A DNA stretch of 5,645 bases, taken from positions 1 to 5,645 of the forward strand of contig CAJCHQ010000005.1 of assembly GCA_903970295.1 (NCBI GenBank). Direction: 5' to 3'. Both the position numbers and the translations under genes were made by a program. Position 1 is the first letter of the stretch. Each line of letters starts with the position of its first letter. The notes below the pieces were generated by a model, which was not told where the DNA came from, made no database searches, and saw nothing but the letters and a program-made list of their open reading frames with translations. This document shows, in pieces, positions 5,512 through 5,645 of this stretch. This DNA comes from Bryobacterales bacterium. Its GTDB lineage: Bacteria > Cyanobacteriota > Vampirovibrionia > Obscuribacterales > Obscuribacteraceae.

Positions 5512-5645
5512 TTATGTTGATTTGCGTATTATGTAAATTCGATGAGCGTCGAACAGGAAAACGATTGTCTTCCTTCGCATTTCGGGTCCATCGAAAGTCG
5601 CCAATTTTACATAATTTTTTAGAGGGTCTCCAGGAATTTCAGGAT
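5512..5645. mobile_element. Possible end of an unidentified element inserted in istB
   Basis: Sequence unrelated to IS21 begins immediately after the istB fragment. It carries related motifs: ttatgttgattt at 5512-5523, ttatgtaaatt at 5529-5539, and the inverse ttacataa at 5607-5614. Direct plus inverted copies near a junction are what a transposon or recombinase-driven element end would look like. The element runs off the right edge, and its family cannot be named from this much sequence. Confidence 0.4.
5619..5645 (-). CDS. Possible C-terminus of a gene running in from the right edge
   Basis: Eight codons reading ILKFLETL and then TAA (5621-5619) are open to the window edge on the minus strand. 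A hydrophobic LKFLETL ending would suit the C-terminus of a tyrosine-recombinase-like protein carried by the putative element, but eight residues cannot establish this; the frame may be chance. Confidence 0.15.
   Translation of the reverse strand: MLKFLETL

Overview
This 5.6 kb window is an accessory region assembled from mobile elements. Fragments of at least two insertion-sequence families (IS66 and IS21) lie at its two ends, and a third, unidentified element probably begins near the right edge. A roughly 3.4 kb non-IS segment lies between them. The organism cannot be named from the sequence. Bacterial start codons, Shine-Dalgarno sites and IS families show it is a bacterium. The mixed base composition and the IS66/IS21/AlbA_2-type content would suit many environmental Gram-negative genomes or a plasmid.

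Left end (1-745): the beginning of an IS66-family element read leftward on the minus strand. It has a terminal inverted repeat ending at 745, tnpA (659-231, GTG start) and, two bases later, tnpB (from 228, running off the left edge).

Centre (746-4104): the one large intact gene (811-2433, plus strand) encodes a 540-residue AlbA_2/Schlafen-like protein with a GHKL-type ATP-binding domain and a C-terminal winged-helix region. A GC-rich palindrome lies in its last codons, and a 12/24-bp tandem repeat follows directly after its stop. Next comes a 151-aa orphan ORF (2557-3012) that resembles the tail of a larger secreted or polymorphic-toxin-like protein. Convergent to it is a possible 137-aa membrane protein (3444-3031, minus). 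From 3445 to 4104 only small or broken frames are visible, including a minus-strand frame with several in-frame stops and a 54-aa plus-strand ORF that crosses into the next IS.

Right end (4105-5645): the distal end of an IS66-family element (terminus at about 4105) with a 5'-truncated tnpC (5118-4174) that keeps the catalytic D-D-E residues. At 5118/5119 tnpC homology stops, and a TGT-starting IS21-type end with subterminal repeats begins. This IS21 remnant carries the last 53 codons of istB (5511-5350) and a strong hairpin. It is itself cut at 5511/5512, where TTATGT-type repeats suggest yet another element. The order of events read from the nesting is IS66 first, then IS21 into tnpC, then the TTATGT element into istB.

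The two IS66 ends face the central segment in the same orientation. The segment could therefore be cargo between two IS66 copies, with the AlbA_2-type gene its only obviously functional content.
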